A stretch of DNA of 64,000 nucleotides from Triatoma infestans (lineage: Eukaryota; Arthropoda; Insecta; Hemiptera; Reduviidae). The stretch's first letter is position 1; every line of letters starts with the position of its first letter. The notes beneath the pieces are model-generated. The model worked only from the letters and a program-made list of their open reading frames with translations, was not told the DNA's origin and searched no databases. Below, one piece after another: positions 32,110 through 41,820 of this stretch. The translations under genes and the position numbers were made by a program. Location: the NCBI GenBank assembly GCA_011037195.1, contig JAAEAF010014378.1, forward strand, positions 62,001 through 126,000, in the 5' to 3' direction.

Positions 32110-32753
32110 AATGGATTTGTTTTAGAGAAAATACTGAAAAATATTTCCTAGTAAAAATGCACTTCCGGTCATCCGGTTTTTTCAAACTTAGAATTTCAAC
32201 AACATATTTAATTCTAATTGTTATTATTTAGATGATAGAATTGTGTTAATAAACTGAAATAGCACTTTAGAGGAAACCGTAACCCCGCCCCCCCAAAAAA
32301 GTGCCCTTAAATGAATTTTCCCAGAGAAATGTTTCAAATAAAAGTTGTAGCTTGTTCTATGTGTAGTTGATGTTCAAGTTTAAAGAAAATCGTTGGGGGC
32401 CATTTTGAGAAAACGCAAAAAAGTAAAAAAAAAAAAACTTGTGAAGTGGTACTTCCGGTTGAGGAATTTTGTCAGATGACCCACTGTCGGATCCCGTGGT
32501 GATACCTAAACGAAATATGAAGTTTGCACTTTCTATGATTTTTCTTTTTTGAGATATGCTGTTCACATACCCACACCCACCCACCACCCACACATACACA
32601 AACACACACACACACATCGGGAGAGAGAGAGACCAGACCATTTGCTAAAACCACATGATATTTCCGGTGAAAACTCGATTTCGAAAATTTGACACGATTA
32701 CAATACTTCCTCTTACTAAGCAATAAGTGAAAGTAATAAGAGAAAGTAAAAAT
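32110..32753 (-). repeat. HINE-like family, copy lacking the tail
   Basis: ACTTCCGG at 32161 and 32451 (290 bp apart) mark two modules, with AAGTGCCCTTAAATGAATTTTCCCAG between. Then GGTGATACCTAAACGAAATATG, an ACACACAC stretch, AAACTCGATTTCGAAAATTTGACACG and CTTCCTCTTACTAAGCAATAAG (degraded palindrome). The 94- and 83-codon minus-strand frames are chance products of this copy. Confidence 0.72.
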
Positions 32754-33574
32754 AGGTAAATATTAAATAGATAAAAATATAAAAAAAGATTTTTACTAGA
32801 AGTTAGCCAGTTAATAATCGATGAGATTGAATGGATGTGTATTGAATTTAATATTTTACTGATGATTCATCGATGGTCAAAAATAAATAACCAAATGTTA
32901 TGGTAGATTATAAATAAAGGTACGTCCACTAAATGTCAGGGAACAATGTTATACCTTGTCAAACTGGCTATAACTTTTTATTTTATATATAATTTCCATA
33001 TTATTTTTGGTTTATAATAATAATTTTATTTAAGTAAATCAAAAGTAATGTTATATCAGTCCAACTTTATGAATGATATTTCACAGTTTTGATTAAAAGG
33101 TTAGTTTTTAGTGGTAAGCGGGGCAGTCAATGCAGTTTATTAAAGTGAAAAATTCCTTGAAAGTTGGCATTAATTTTGGTCCAAGTTCAAGGTAACGATT
33201 ACATATCCGGAGGCCTTGGCGCATCATCGCTTTGAGGTTCTAAAAGGTCACCTGATTTCAGCGAAAGTAAAAAAAAGTAAGAGAGCTCGGCAAATTTAAA
33301 TTTAAAGCAATACTGACACTCCTCCAGTTTGAACTTTGACACTTTTACACTACAATTTGCAGGGTACGTTTCAATCACAACTATTCTCCTCATCACCATG
33401 GAACCTCCTATTGCTCTTCACCTTCACCAGATTTACCTGATGCCAATCACATTGTACCAGCTTGTGAGAAATATGTGAAAGGTTATGGAATGCCATAATC
33501 GTCGCTAACTGTCCACTATCACCATATCTGCACTCAATACTCACCCATCATAATAACCACATATATTTAGCTTT
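32754..33574. other. Mostly unrecognised; shares a short block with 35636
   Basis: CGGAGGCCTTGGCGCATCATCGC, CTAAAAGGTCACCTGATTTCAGCGAAAGTA (33207-33270) closely resembles 35636-35705. Otherwise no named repeat and no gene. Confidence 0.4.
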
Positions 33575-34051
33575 TGAAATGTTATTGGTGATATTGTGTT
33601 GTTTATAGTAGCACGAGCGGTTTAGTAAAAGGGCTTATAAGTATGTATGTTTAAGAGAGAAGTAATAAGAATAATTAAGAAAACGCTAGTAGATTAAATT
33701 AAATATATTCTTTAAAGATATTTAAATACTATTCAATAACACAGCAATATTAATTAATTTATTGAATTTAGTTGGAATAAACTCTTATGTTATAACTTAA
33801 AACTGGCACAGTCTTGAAGTGTTCTCCTTGGTGTGTACCCAAAACTCTCTTGAAGGAATGTCTGCTAATTGTTCGTTCAATTCCTCCCCTGTGAGAAGAA
33901 GGGGGTAGTACAATGCCATCAAGGTTCATGAACTTTTCCAGTAACTGTACTCTTCTACCTGGGTTACCTTTTTTGCGAAAGAGCTTGTATTTTCTCATAT
34001 TTTGATTATTTTCTTTAAATAAAATAGATATACTTTCTTGCATCCATCACA
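33575..34051. mobile_element. Solo LTR, copy 3
   Basis: Starts TGAAATGTTATTGG and ends GCATCCATCACA, flanked by CTTT at 33571-33574 and 34052-34055, a 4-bp target duplication. Same family as 23281-23782 and 13339-13796. AAATAAAATAGATATAC lies near the right end. Length 477 bp. Confidence 0.7.
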
Positions 34052-34055
34052 CTTT

Positions 34056-34592
34056 ATATAATTACATAAAGATAAATAAATATTAAACTGTAAACTTAGT
34101 ATAACCAATATAACAAGCACGCCTCTCACAAATTGTAAAATAATATAATAATAAAATGATAATATAATTGAAAATAATACATAACACTCAACATCTGATA
34201 CGGCGTCAAGCACGAGGTCAAAAAAATAAATAAATAAGAAACTTTCCAAAGAAAATTTGCATTTCTTCAGTTGTTAAAGAGGCAAATACTAAATTGGTAA
34301 CTCTGGAAAACATGTGATTTGAACACAATCAGAAATGGACCTTAGCAGATATTTGAGGATGAGTGAAATTGCCAGCGTTTCAGAAGATAACGTCAAAATT
34401 TAGTTCCTTAAAAATTGAAGTCCAGTTCTTCGTTGGCAGCATCCTGAGGCACTAAGGTGGCTGACTTTCTCATTAAAAATTTATTATTATATTTTAACAT
34501 TTTTTAATTATTTCTTTATTTTTTAAAATTTCTCATACCAACTAGAATTTCAAAATCAATGTTCTAAATTGACTTTTCTTTTCAATATGTTT
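34056..34592. other. Unrecognised sequence
   Basis: AT-rich; no gene or shared repeat identified. Confidence 0.45.
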
Positions 34593-35557
34593 ATTTTTAC
34601 TTTCTCTTACTTCTAGTAAAAGGAAGTATTGTAATCGTGTCAAATTTTCGATATCGAAATGTAACCGGAAATATCCGTTTTGAGGTCCCCTGAGTCCAAA
34701 AAAGTGGTTTTTAGCAAATGGTCTGTGTGTGTGTGGGTATGTGAACAGTATAGCTCAAAAACGAAAAACGGTAGAAAGTTGAAACTTGATATTCCGTTTA
34801 CGTATCGCCATGGCATCAGACAGTGGGTCATCTGTCACAATTCCTCAACCGGAAGTACCACTTTACTTGTTGGATTTTTTAAGTTTTTGGGTTTTTCTCG
34901 AAAATAGCTCCGACGATTTTCTTCAAACTTGTAATATCAACTACATATACAAAGAGCTACAACTTTTATTTGAAATGTTTCTCTGGAAAAATTCATTTAA
35001 GGACAGTTATGGGGGAGGAGTGGGGTTTAGTTTCATCTAAAGTGCTATTTCAGGTTATTAAACAATTCTATCATCTAAATAATGTTAATTAAAATTGAAT
35101 ATGTTGTGAAATTCCGAGTTTCAAAAAATTGGATAACCGGAAGTGCGTTTACTAAATGATTTTTTTTCACTTTTTCGCGATTTTGTCAAAAACGTCTCCG
35201 ACGATTTTCTTGAAACTTCGTGTATAAACTAAACACATAAAATAAACAACTTTTATTTAAAACCTTTCTCTGGAAAAATGAATTTAAGGACACTTTTGGT
35301 GGTGGGGTGGGGTTATGTTTTTCTCTAAGGTGGATTATACAATTTTATTGTCCAATCAAAATTAATTAGAAATAAATAGATGGCCAAAATTCCGAGTTTC
35401 AAGAAAATTAGTAAACCGGAAGTGCGCTTTTGCTGGACAGTTTTTTCAGTTTTCGACGAATTTCATTAAAGTTGGTCCCAAACTATAAAATTTGTCAATT
35501 ATAGTTTTGAGAACTGGAGTAAGAGAAAGTTGTGTGAGTGTTTCACACCAGACTTTT
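34593..35557 (+). repeat. HINE-like family, complete copy (three modules)
   Basis: Head CTTTCTCTTACTTCTAGTAAAAG, TAACCGGAAATATCCG, GGTCCCCTGAGTCC, short GTGTGTGTGTG run and GAACAGTATAGCTC. CCGGAAGT at 34849, 35137 and 35416 (288 and 279 bp apart). Tail ACTGGAGTAAGAGAAAG, TTGTGTGAGTGTTTCACACCAGA. At 965 bp with all diagnostic parts this is the clearest plus-strand copy. The 75- and 84-codon frames are chance. Confidence 0.82.
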
Positions 35558-35705
35558 TTATTTTAAATAAAAATTACCGTATTGAAATAATATGATACAG
35601 CGTACTGACAATGTACAATATACTGATTTACACATTCGGAGACTTTGGCGCAAAATCGTATTGAGGGCCTAAAACGTCAGATCATTTCAGCGAAAATACA
35701 AAAAA

Positions 35706-35746
35706 AGGTCTGGTTTGAAACACTCACACGACTTTCTCTAACTCTA
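35706..35746 (-). repeat. HINE-like family, tail end only
   Basis: GTCTGGTTTGAAACACTCAC and CTTTCTCTAACTCTAATTG: the tail with a slightly degraded subterminal repeat. Nothing internal follows; an RTE-like fragment starts soon after. Confidence 0.65.
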
Positions 35747-35759
35747 ATTGATACAATTT

Positions 35760-36345
35760 TAAACCAGGGCATTTTCTTTATGCCAAACAGCAGGTTCAAG
35801 ACCGTATTGGACATAGATCAAAACATTCAACAAAAGGAAGAAGAAAAGTATAAGTGAAAAGGGCGAGGAAATGGAAATGATGAGAAATGTAGTTATCTAG
35901 GGTTAGCTAGGGATGTTTTCATTTAAATGCAGAAGAGTGGAAGAGCTATATAAAAGAATTAATAGTGGGTGGAAGAAATTCTGGGCACTTAAGAGCATAT
36001 ATTTAAGGAAATTTTTCTAATTCGCTAAATGGAAAATGCTTATCCATTGCAACCTGCTTATCCTAGACACTGAATTGGCTGTCAGATCTGGGTCCTCACA
36101 AATGATTTTTCTAATAGGCTCAAATAATGCAAAATAAAATGCTGAGAAGTATGCTGGGAATAAAAAGGCTGGAAAAGAAAAGTAATGCCAAAATTCGGAA
36201 AAATTCAGGACTTGCAACTGGAAGCACGCATGTGGCTAGAAGAATTCCAATGTGGATATCGAAGGACAGGATGAGAAGAAGAAGAAATCGACCGGTACTA
36301 AGATGAAGAAACGAGATGGCAAGAAGTGTATGTTGTGGACCACAG
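35760..36345 (+). pseudogene. RTE-like non-LTR retrotransposon, 3' fragment copy 1
   Basis: Sequence parallels 42325-42900: TGCCAAACAGCAGGTTCAAG, TGTAGTTATCTAGGG, GAAGAGTGGAAGAGCTATATAA, GGTGGAAGAAATTCTGGGCA, TGCTGGGAATAAAAAGGCTGG and AAGATGAAG. Conceptual translation of the second copy shows reverse-transcriptase C-terminal features (YGCQTW-like). Many stops and indels; no intact ORF. Confidence 0.6.
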
Positions 36346-36429
36346 CAAGAATCGTGTCAGTTTGTAGCGCTAGTTTCAGATTTGCTTTTCAGACGTTCTT
36401 CAAGAGTTTGATTTCTCAGAACACCAGAC

Positions 36430-37058
36430 TTTCTTATTAATCTTCTTTTTTTCTTTACATGCCATAAATATATTTAATGATTATATATAAAATAAAAATA
36501 GACTTGTTTTTATGTGCTTTTATTTTAATTTTATTTTATTTTAACGTAGAGATTTTCATATTTTGATTACATATTTAGATTTCTCTATCAGTACATAATA
36601 TAAACAACATATGTGTCCTATTTCTTACATAAACAAAACATTTTTAAACTTTTTAAATAAGTTAAATATTTAACAAGACCCATAGTTTGTTGTAAGTTTG
36701 GTTTTGGAAAGCTATAAAGAGTGTAATTTTTAAAGTTTTTTTTATAAATAGATATCTGATTTAGTGATACTTATCTGATATTGTATCAGATCGCACTGAG
36801 ACCTTGTTAAATATATACCTAACAACAAACCAACACCTAAGTACTTACCTAATTCCCTATAACAACCATGTTATTTCCCAAACATATGCGGGTACAACTT
36901 ATTTATTCATGTTTTTATTGTAAACAAATTACAGCGCTAGAAGTTTTTCTCACACCATAACTAACCTATCCTTTATAATAAATACCATCAATATTATCCT
37001 ACATATTAATTTATAACATTTTAAATAGTTTGGAGCTTATTGCTGTTTTTTTTCTTTT
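36430..37058. other. Unrecognised AT-rich sequence
   Basis: No gene or shared repeat identified. Confidence 0.45.
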
Positions 37059-37059
37059 T

Positions 37060-37192
37060 AGGCGCGTCAACATTTATTGTCATTGACTCCCGAAACCTTC
37101 TAGTGCCCGCCCGAAACCTAAGAGGTAGCACTAGACTCGAATCCGGACGTCCGTGTGAGAGTCCAACACGCTACCACCGAACTCTTCCCTGA
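37060..37192 (-). mobile_element. tRNA-derived SINE, CTC-anticodon-like family
   Basis: Minus strand: AGTTCGGTGGTAGCGTGTTGG (A box), ACTCTCACACGG with CTC in the loop position, and GGATTCGAGTCTAG (B box), then AGTGCTACC and TTAGGTTTCGGGCGGGC. This differs from the TGT-like SINE and from the family at 49025. No complete cloverleaf. Confidence 0.65.
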
Positions 37193-37255
37193 TTTTTTTT
37201 TTACTTTTTCTAACTATAGATAAGAGGAAGTGCTGTGATTGAGTCAAAATTTTGC
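37193..37255 (+). repeat. HINE-like family, head fragment
   Basis: TTTACTTTTTCTAACTATAGATAAGAGGAAGTGCTGTGATTG: degraded head with partial palindrome, abutting the tail of the next, opposite-strand copy. Confidence 0.5.
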
Positions 37256-37265
37256 TGAACAAAAA

Positions 37266-38245
37266 AAATCTGGTGTGAAACACTCACATAACTTTCTCTT
37301 ACTCCAGATTGCAAAATTGTAATTGACAAATTTATAGTTAGTGTACCAAATTTAATGAAATTCATCAATGTTTTCATGGAGAAAAAATCACAAAAACCGA
37401 AAAAAAAAAACAGTTCAGTAAAAATACACTTCCGGTTTCCAAATTTTCTTGAAACTTGGAGTTTTAGCTATCTATTTATTTTTAATTAATTCCGTCTAGA
37501 TGGTAGAATTTTATAATGAAACTAAGATAGTACTTTAGAGGCAAACATAACCCTACCACTCCTCCAAAAAGCCCGCTTAAATGAGATAAATGTTTCAAAT
37601 AAAAGTTGTACCTCTTTATGTGTATAGTTCACACACTTAGTTTAAAGAAAATCGTTAAAGTCATTTAAGGAAACTTCCGGTCATCTGATTTTCTTCAAAA
37701 CTCAGAATTTCTCTTCGAACTCAGAATTTCAACAACATATTTAAAATTCTTATTAATATTATTTAAGTAGATCATAGAATCGTATAATTAACTGAAATAG
37801 CACTTTAGAGGGTAGCATAACCCCACTTCTCCCCCAAAAGTGTACTTAAATGCATTTTCCTGGAGAAATGTTTCAAATCAATATTGTAGATCTTTGTATG
37901 TGTAGTTGATATACCAAGTTTCAAGAAAGTCGTTGCAGCATAAAACTATTCAGTAAAGTGGTACTTTCTGTTGAGGAATTTGTCAGACATCGTATTGTCG
38001 GATGCCAATGTGATAGATATCCAAACGGAATATCAAGTTTGACCTTTCTGCGATTTTTCGTTTTTAAGCTATGCTGTTCACATACATACATACACACACA
38101 CACACAGATCATTTGGTAAGAACCACTTTTTTTGGACTCAGGGATCTCAAAAACGGTTATTTCCCGGTGAAAACTCGATATTGAAAATTTGACACGATTA
38201 CAATACTTCCTCTTACTAAGCAGTAAAGGAATGTAAAAAGATTTT
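37266..38245 (-). repeat. HINE-like family, complete minus-strand copy
   Basis: Left end TCTGGTGTGAAACACTCAC, ACTTTCTCTTACTCCAG; ACTTCCGG at 37428 and 37673; TGTAGTTGATATACCAAG; head part GCTATGCTGTTCACATAC, ACACACAC run, CCGGTGAAAACTCGATATTG and CTTCCTCTTACTAAGCAGTAAAGG. The 115-codon minus frame at 37921 is a chance frame of the head half. Confidence 0.78.
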
Positions 38246-38329
38246 GGGAAGTTTTGTGGTGAAAGCAACGTTAAACTTTCCTCAAAAGTATCACTTCAGT
38301 ATATTTGTTGTGTTTGTGTTTGCTGAGTT

Positions 38330-38430
38330 GGAAAGCATTAGAGATATTGTGTGGTTATCGACTGTGTTTCAGGCGTTCGTCCATCATCAGGTTATCTTGA
38401 TAAGACAGTGCGATAACATATCGCCAATAT
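38330..38430 (-). repeat. Penelope-like end fragment with hammerhead-like motif
   Basis: Resembles the left arm at 551-663: AGAGATATT, TTATCGACTG, TTTCAGGCGTTCGTCCATCATCAGG and GATAACATA. On the minus strand CTGATGA (38390-38384) is followed by TGGACGAACGCCT, GAAACACAGTC. Stem I does not pair here. It is a single arm without an inverted partner nearby. Confidence 0.5.
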
Positions 38431-38695
38431 AATCATTGTATAATATTAAAGAGCATCAGAAACAATGCTAGAATTTCTAAATTTGAAGAATCTTTGTTAA
38501 AGATAGGGGTGATCGTATTGAAATGATTTTTAAGTAGTTTTGGAATTTTCTCGAAATGGTTACAAGAATTTTCTTTAAACATGGTATGTCAACTGTCCAG
38601 ATAAGAAAGTATCATTTTTCCGTAAATATTAATTTTAGGGGCGGTTCTGGGTGACCTCTCAGTTAGATTTTATAATGGGATCCGAATTATTAAAG
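38431..38695. other. Weak HINE-like module similarity
   Basis: TTTTGGAATTTTCTCGAAATGG, ATTTTCTTTAAACATGG resemble module blocks, but the rest is too diverged to call. Confidence 0.3.
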
Positions 38696-38699
38696 ATTT

Positions 38700-39420
38700 G
38701 TAACAGTAACCAAAGAGAGATCAGCAACCGAAGAGAGTAAAGAGAAGAAAAACGAACCCAACCACTCTCTCAGATTGGAGTGCGAGAAACTGTATGAATA
38801 CAGCGACGGACAGTCCATGGGAATACAGTTCAAGACAGAGTTCAATACAGTTCATACATCCAATCACTACGTGTCATTACCCATTTTCCACTCTACCATA
38901 CGGTACCATTATAAGAGTAAAGTCCAGGCAGACTGTGTCTCTCATTATTATATATAGTTAACCAGTGTTAACCCAGTCTTCTTAATTCATCAACCAGACC
39001 CAAATTCTCTTCACCTAACACATATATTATAAGTTTCATAGGATCCGAAGAGCAAAGAAACAGCCATTAAATGAATCAAAATTTAAAAGATATTTTCCAG
39101 CTCTACAGAACCAATCAAAACAAGAATCAAAAGTTAGTTACTCCCCACCTAGGTCATAATAGGAAGGGAGAGTTCGATTCATATAAATAGAGCGATAGCA
39201 GAACAGTTCAGGACAGTTATTATGACATTTTTACAAGAGTACAATCCAGTTGGCAATCTATCTACTTACTTCCTAATAACTCCGCCTCTTTATTATTCTC
39301 TCGCTACCTAACTTCTATTTAACTATAAAATCCTTGCAGTTTGTGTATTCTATTCATTGTACAGTGTTCTGCATATCATCTAAATTCATTCTCTCTAATT
39401 GTCTCACTCCTTCTCACATC
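38700..39420. repeat. Relatives of the 30868 foldback, half copies
   Basis: AAACTGTATGAATACAGC, TCACTACGTGTCATTACCC, ACTCTACCAT, AGAGTAAAGTCCAGGCAG and TATATAGTTAACCAGTG parallel the right arm of 30868-31430. A second, more diverged block with AGAGTTCGATTC, GTCAGGACAGTT-like and TAAAATCCTTGCAG, TGTACAGTGTTC follows from 39140. No coding sequence. Confidence 0.5.
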
Positions 39421-39434
39421 CATTCAAATGAAAA

Positions 39435-39600
39435 ACTGCTGCTCAGGTTCATAGAGATAGCATTGTTAGGCTGAGAATCTTTTCCACTCCTTCTTTTGCC
39501 AGGCGATCAGCAGCTTCATTCCCTTGTGATCCAAAAAAAAAAAAAAAAACATCTGGTGTGAAACACTTACCCTCTTTCTCTTACTCTAACAATTTTATTG
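39435..39600 (-). repeat. RNase H non-LTR fragment joined to a HINE-like tail, copy 1
   Basis: CATTGTTAGGCTGAGAATC, CACTCCTTCTTTTGCCAGGCGATCAGCAGC encodes on the minus strand the AADRLAKEG-type RNase H end. After a 17-base A run it runs straight into CATCTGGTGTGAAACACTTAC and CTTTCTCTTACTC. The same junction recurs at 40861-41030. Confidence 0.6.
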
Positions 39601-40357
39601 GCTGAGTCAAAGGGGAGAGAGCGCAGCCACACAAATCGCACTCAGGCATTCATAACTCCCTACTACCTTTTTTTATTGCAAGACCAATGAAATGTTTTAA
39701 ACATAATGAAATTTAAAGAAAATTCGTCAATTGAATTGTATTGATTTCATTGAGAGAAAATCATGTGTCCTTCAATCAGATTTTTTTAATATTGGAAAAG
39801 CTCCAACATATAATTTTCCAGAAGAATATGTGTAGTATAAAAAATTTTCTAGACTCCACTAATCAATCAAATAGGGTAATTAAAATTTAAAAAAAAGGCG
39901 AACAAGAGAATAACCAAGAATATGATCATTAAAAAAAAAAGAGTTGAACAAAAAATGCAATTTGTAAATCCAATAAAAATGATCAAAATCGTTTTGAGAA
40001 TTGTTGCTTTACAGTTCGGGTGTGGTTGGTTACTCACAAGGCACATAACTCATCAGCGTAACGGCGGCCTGGCGATAATCTAGTATGCTATAATTTCTTG
40101 CCGACCCTCCACTGAAATCTAGATAGTGTACACCCAAAACATATGGTTATTTTCTAACTGATTGCCTGCCATTTCTGAATACCGAGTTTGAACAATTAAT
40201 TGCCTTCACAAAGTTTTTAAATATAAACGGTTTCTTTTAGTGTATACAACAGAGAGATGAGGATGTCATCAGAGAATGGGTGTTAACTGCAATAATCTTA
40301 GCGTCTTCTTTGACCATCTCTTGTATATATACTCAAGATATCTATCTATATATATAT
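39601..40357. other. Unrecognised sequence
   Basis: No gene or shared repeat recognised. Confidence 0.4.
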
Positions 40358-40452
40358 AGATATTTTGACAATGTAACATAACACCTGTATACTTATATAT
40401 ATAACATTTATATATAAGCATACAGGTGTTATGTTACTTTGTCAAAATATCT
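40358..40452. repeat. Near-perfect 95-bp hairpin
   Basis: AGATATTTTGACAATGTAAC...TATACTTATATATA on the left pairs with TATATATAAGCATACAGG...GTTACTTTGTCAAAATATCT on the right, about 44-bp arms with two or three mismatches and a 7-base loop. It could be a tiny MITE, or, if transcribed, a small-RNA precursor. Confidence 0.8.
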
Positions 40453-40519
40453 GGATCCCCACTATGAATGACATCTGTCGATAGAAATAGTTTTTTTTTT
40501 TTTACACCTATGTTATGGC

Positions 40520-40965
40520 ACTATTCAGCCATTTGACATCTCGCTGCCTAGGATAATTCAGGTCGCCTTCAATATATATGTATGGACATGTGTCTATAGC
40601 TGGGCATGAGTCAAAGTGATCTTCGTCCATATTATTTGTTCCGCTTTGCACTCAAGTCGCATCTATAGCTAGACCTATGCGGCAGAGGTGGGTTTGGAGG
40701 TAATCATGGCCGGTCATTAGCCTGAAACAGGCCATTTCGTGTTTCCTAGGCAGTTCGCTGGGACATTCTTTTATCTATATCTCAGCCAGAAGTTGCCATC
40801 TTTTTCCTTCTGCCTTCTCAGCCTCGTAGCCTGTTTTGGCTCCGGCGCAAATTAGTTGGCAAGCTGTGTTCATGGCGACAGCATTGTTAGGCTGAAGCTT
40901 TTTCACTCCTTCTTTTGCCAGGCGATCAGGAGCTTCATTCACGTGTAATCCGCAAAAAAAAAAAA
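40520..40965 (-). pseudogene. Non-LTR retrotransposon family C, RNase H end and Cys/His tail
   Basis: On the minus strand: GLHVNEAPDRLAKEGVKKLQ (last RNase H motif with catalytic Asp), then PRKHEMACFRLMTGHDYLQTHLCRIGL and a degraded NNMDEDHFDSCPAIDT, the C-terminal His/Cys segment of I-like elements. A stop separates the two parts. The 74-codon frame begins in the A/T run and overstates the N-terminus. No 3' tail visible. Confidence 0.65.
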
Positions 40966-41060
40966 AAAAAAAATCTGGAATCTGGTGTGAAACACTCAAG
41001 CGACTTTCTGTTACTCTAATTAATACAATTTAATCAAGAAATTTTCTTTAACATTCTAGC
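40966..41060 (-). repeat. HINE-like tail fragment joined to the non-LTR fragment, copy 2
   Basis: After a 19-base A run: TCTGGTGTGAAACACTCAAG, CTTTCTGTTACTCTAATTAATAC. The pairing of an RNase H fragment, A run and HINE-like tail repeats the arrangement at 39435-39600. Confidence 0.6.
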
Positions 41061-41820
41061 GCTATATTGTTTAGTTGGGCTGGTGGGGGATTTTACTTGT
41101 ATACCTGAGCGGCTTAATGTGGATCACTCTATGTCCAAAATAAGAAAGCTTCTGCAAATTCGCAAGTAAATAGTTGAACACATTTTCAGTAGAACTGTTT
41201 TCAATAGAAAAGAGGGCTCGGCCTCCCTGGCATGGCCAATGCGTACATGGAGTTTAATACAAATTTCTAGATGGCAAACATTAGTCCTTTTATTGTGTTA
41301 CAAAAACATAGAAGCAACCCTTCTTTAAGGGTGCTGAACTATAAAGCCTAGATGTCTCAGCCTACCTGCATTCTTGACATGATGAACGGTTATGTACGTC
41401 ATCTGTTCATATTCAAAAACATTTGCTTCTTGTATAAAAAGTTGTTTTAAAATACGTAAAAAAATTAAGGATCAACTGGTTATCTGTTTCTAGACTTTTA
41501 GAGATATACGTATAATGTAGCATTACCTACATTATATACCTGTATACGATGTATATACCTGTTATGCGTTCGTTTAATGATATTTGATATTATAATATTA
41601 ATGATATGAACTTAAATGATATTCGGCAACAGATATCATAGGAAGGTTTTGTTCACAATCAACTTTTTCTTTCGAATGTTTTTCGGTTTTTAAGTTTCAG
41701 AGAAATTGAACAAGTGAGTCCAAAGAAAAACTATGACGTTAATCTTGTTTCAACTTCCTCTGCCACATAACTCACAATTCTATCTTGTTTTTAAAGATAA
41801 CAAATTGCTGAAATATTTGA
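41061..41820. other. Unrecognised sequence
   Basis: No gene or shared repeat recognised; a local near-repeat of ACATTATATACCTGTATACG and TGTATATACCTG lies near 41530. Confidence 0.4.

Noticed and set aside
37921..38268. 115-codon minus frame
   Set aside because: Lies inside a HINE-like copy; equivalent frames are not conserved in other copies (19884, 34593), so it is a chance frame.
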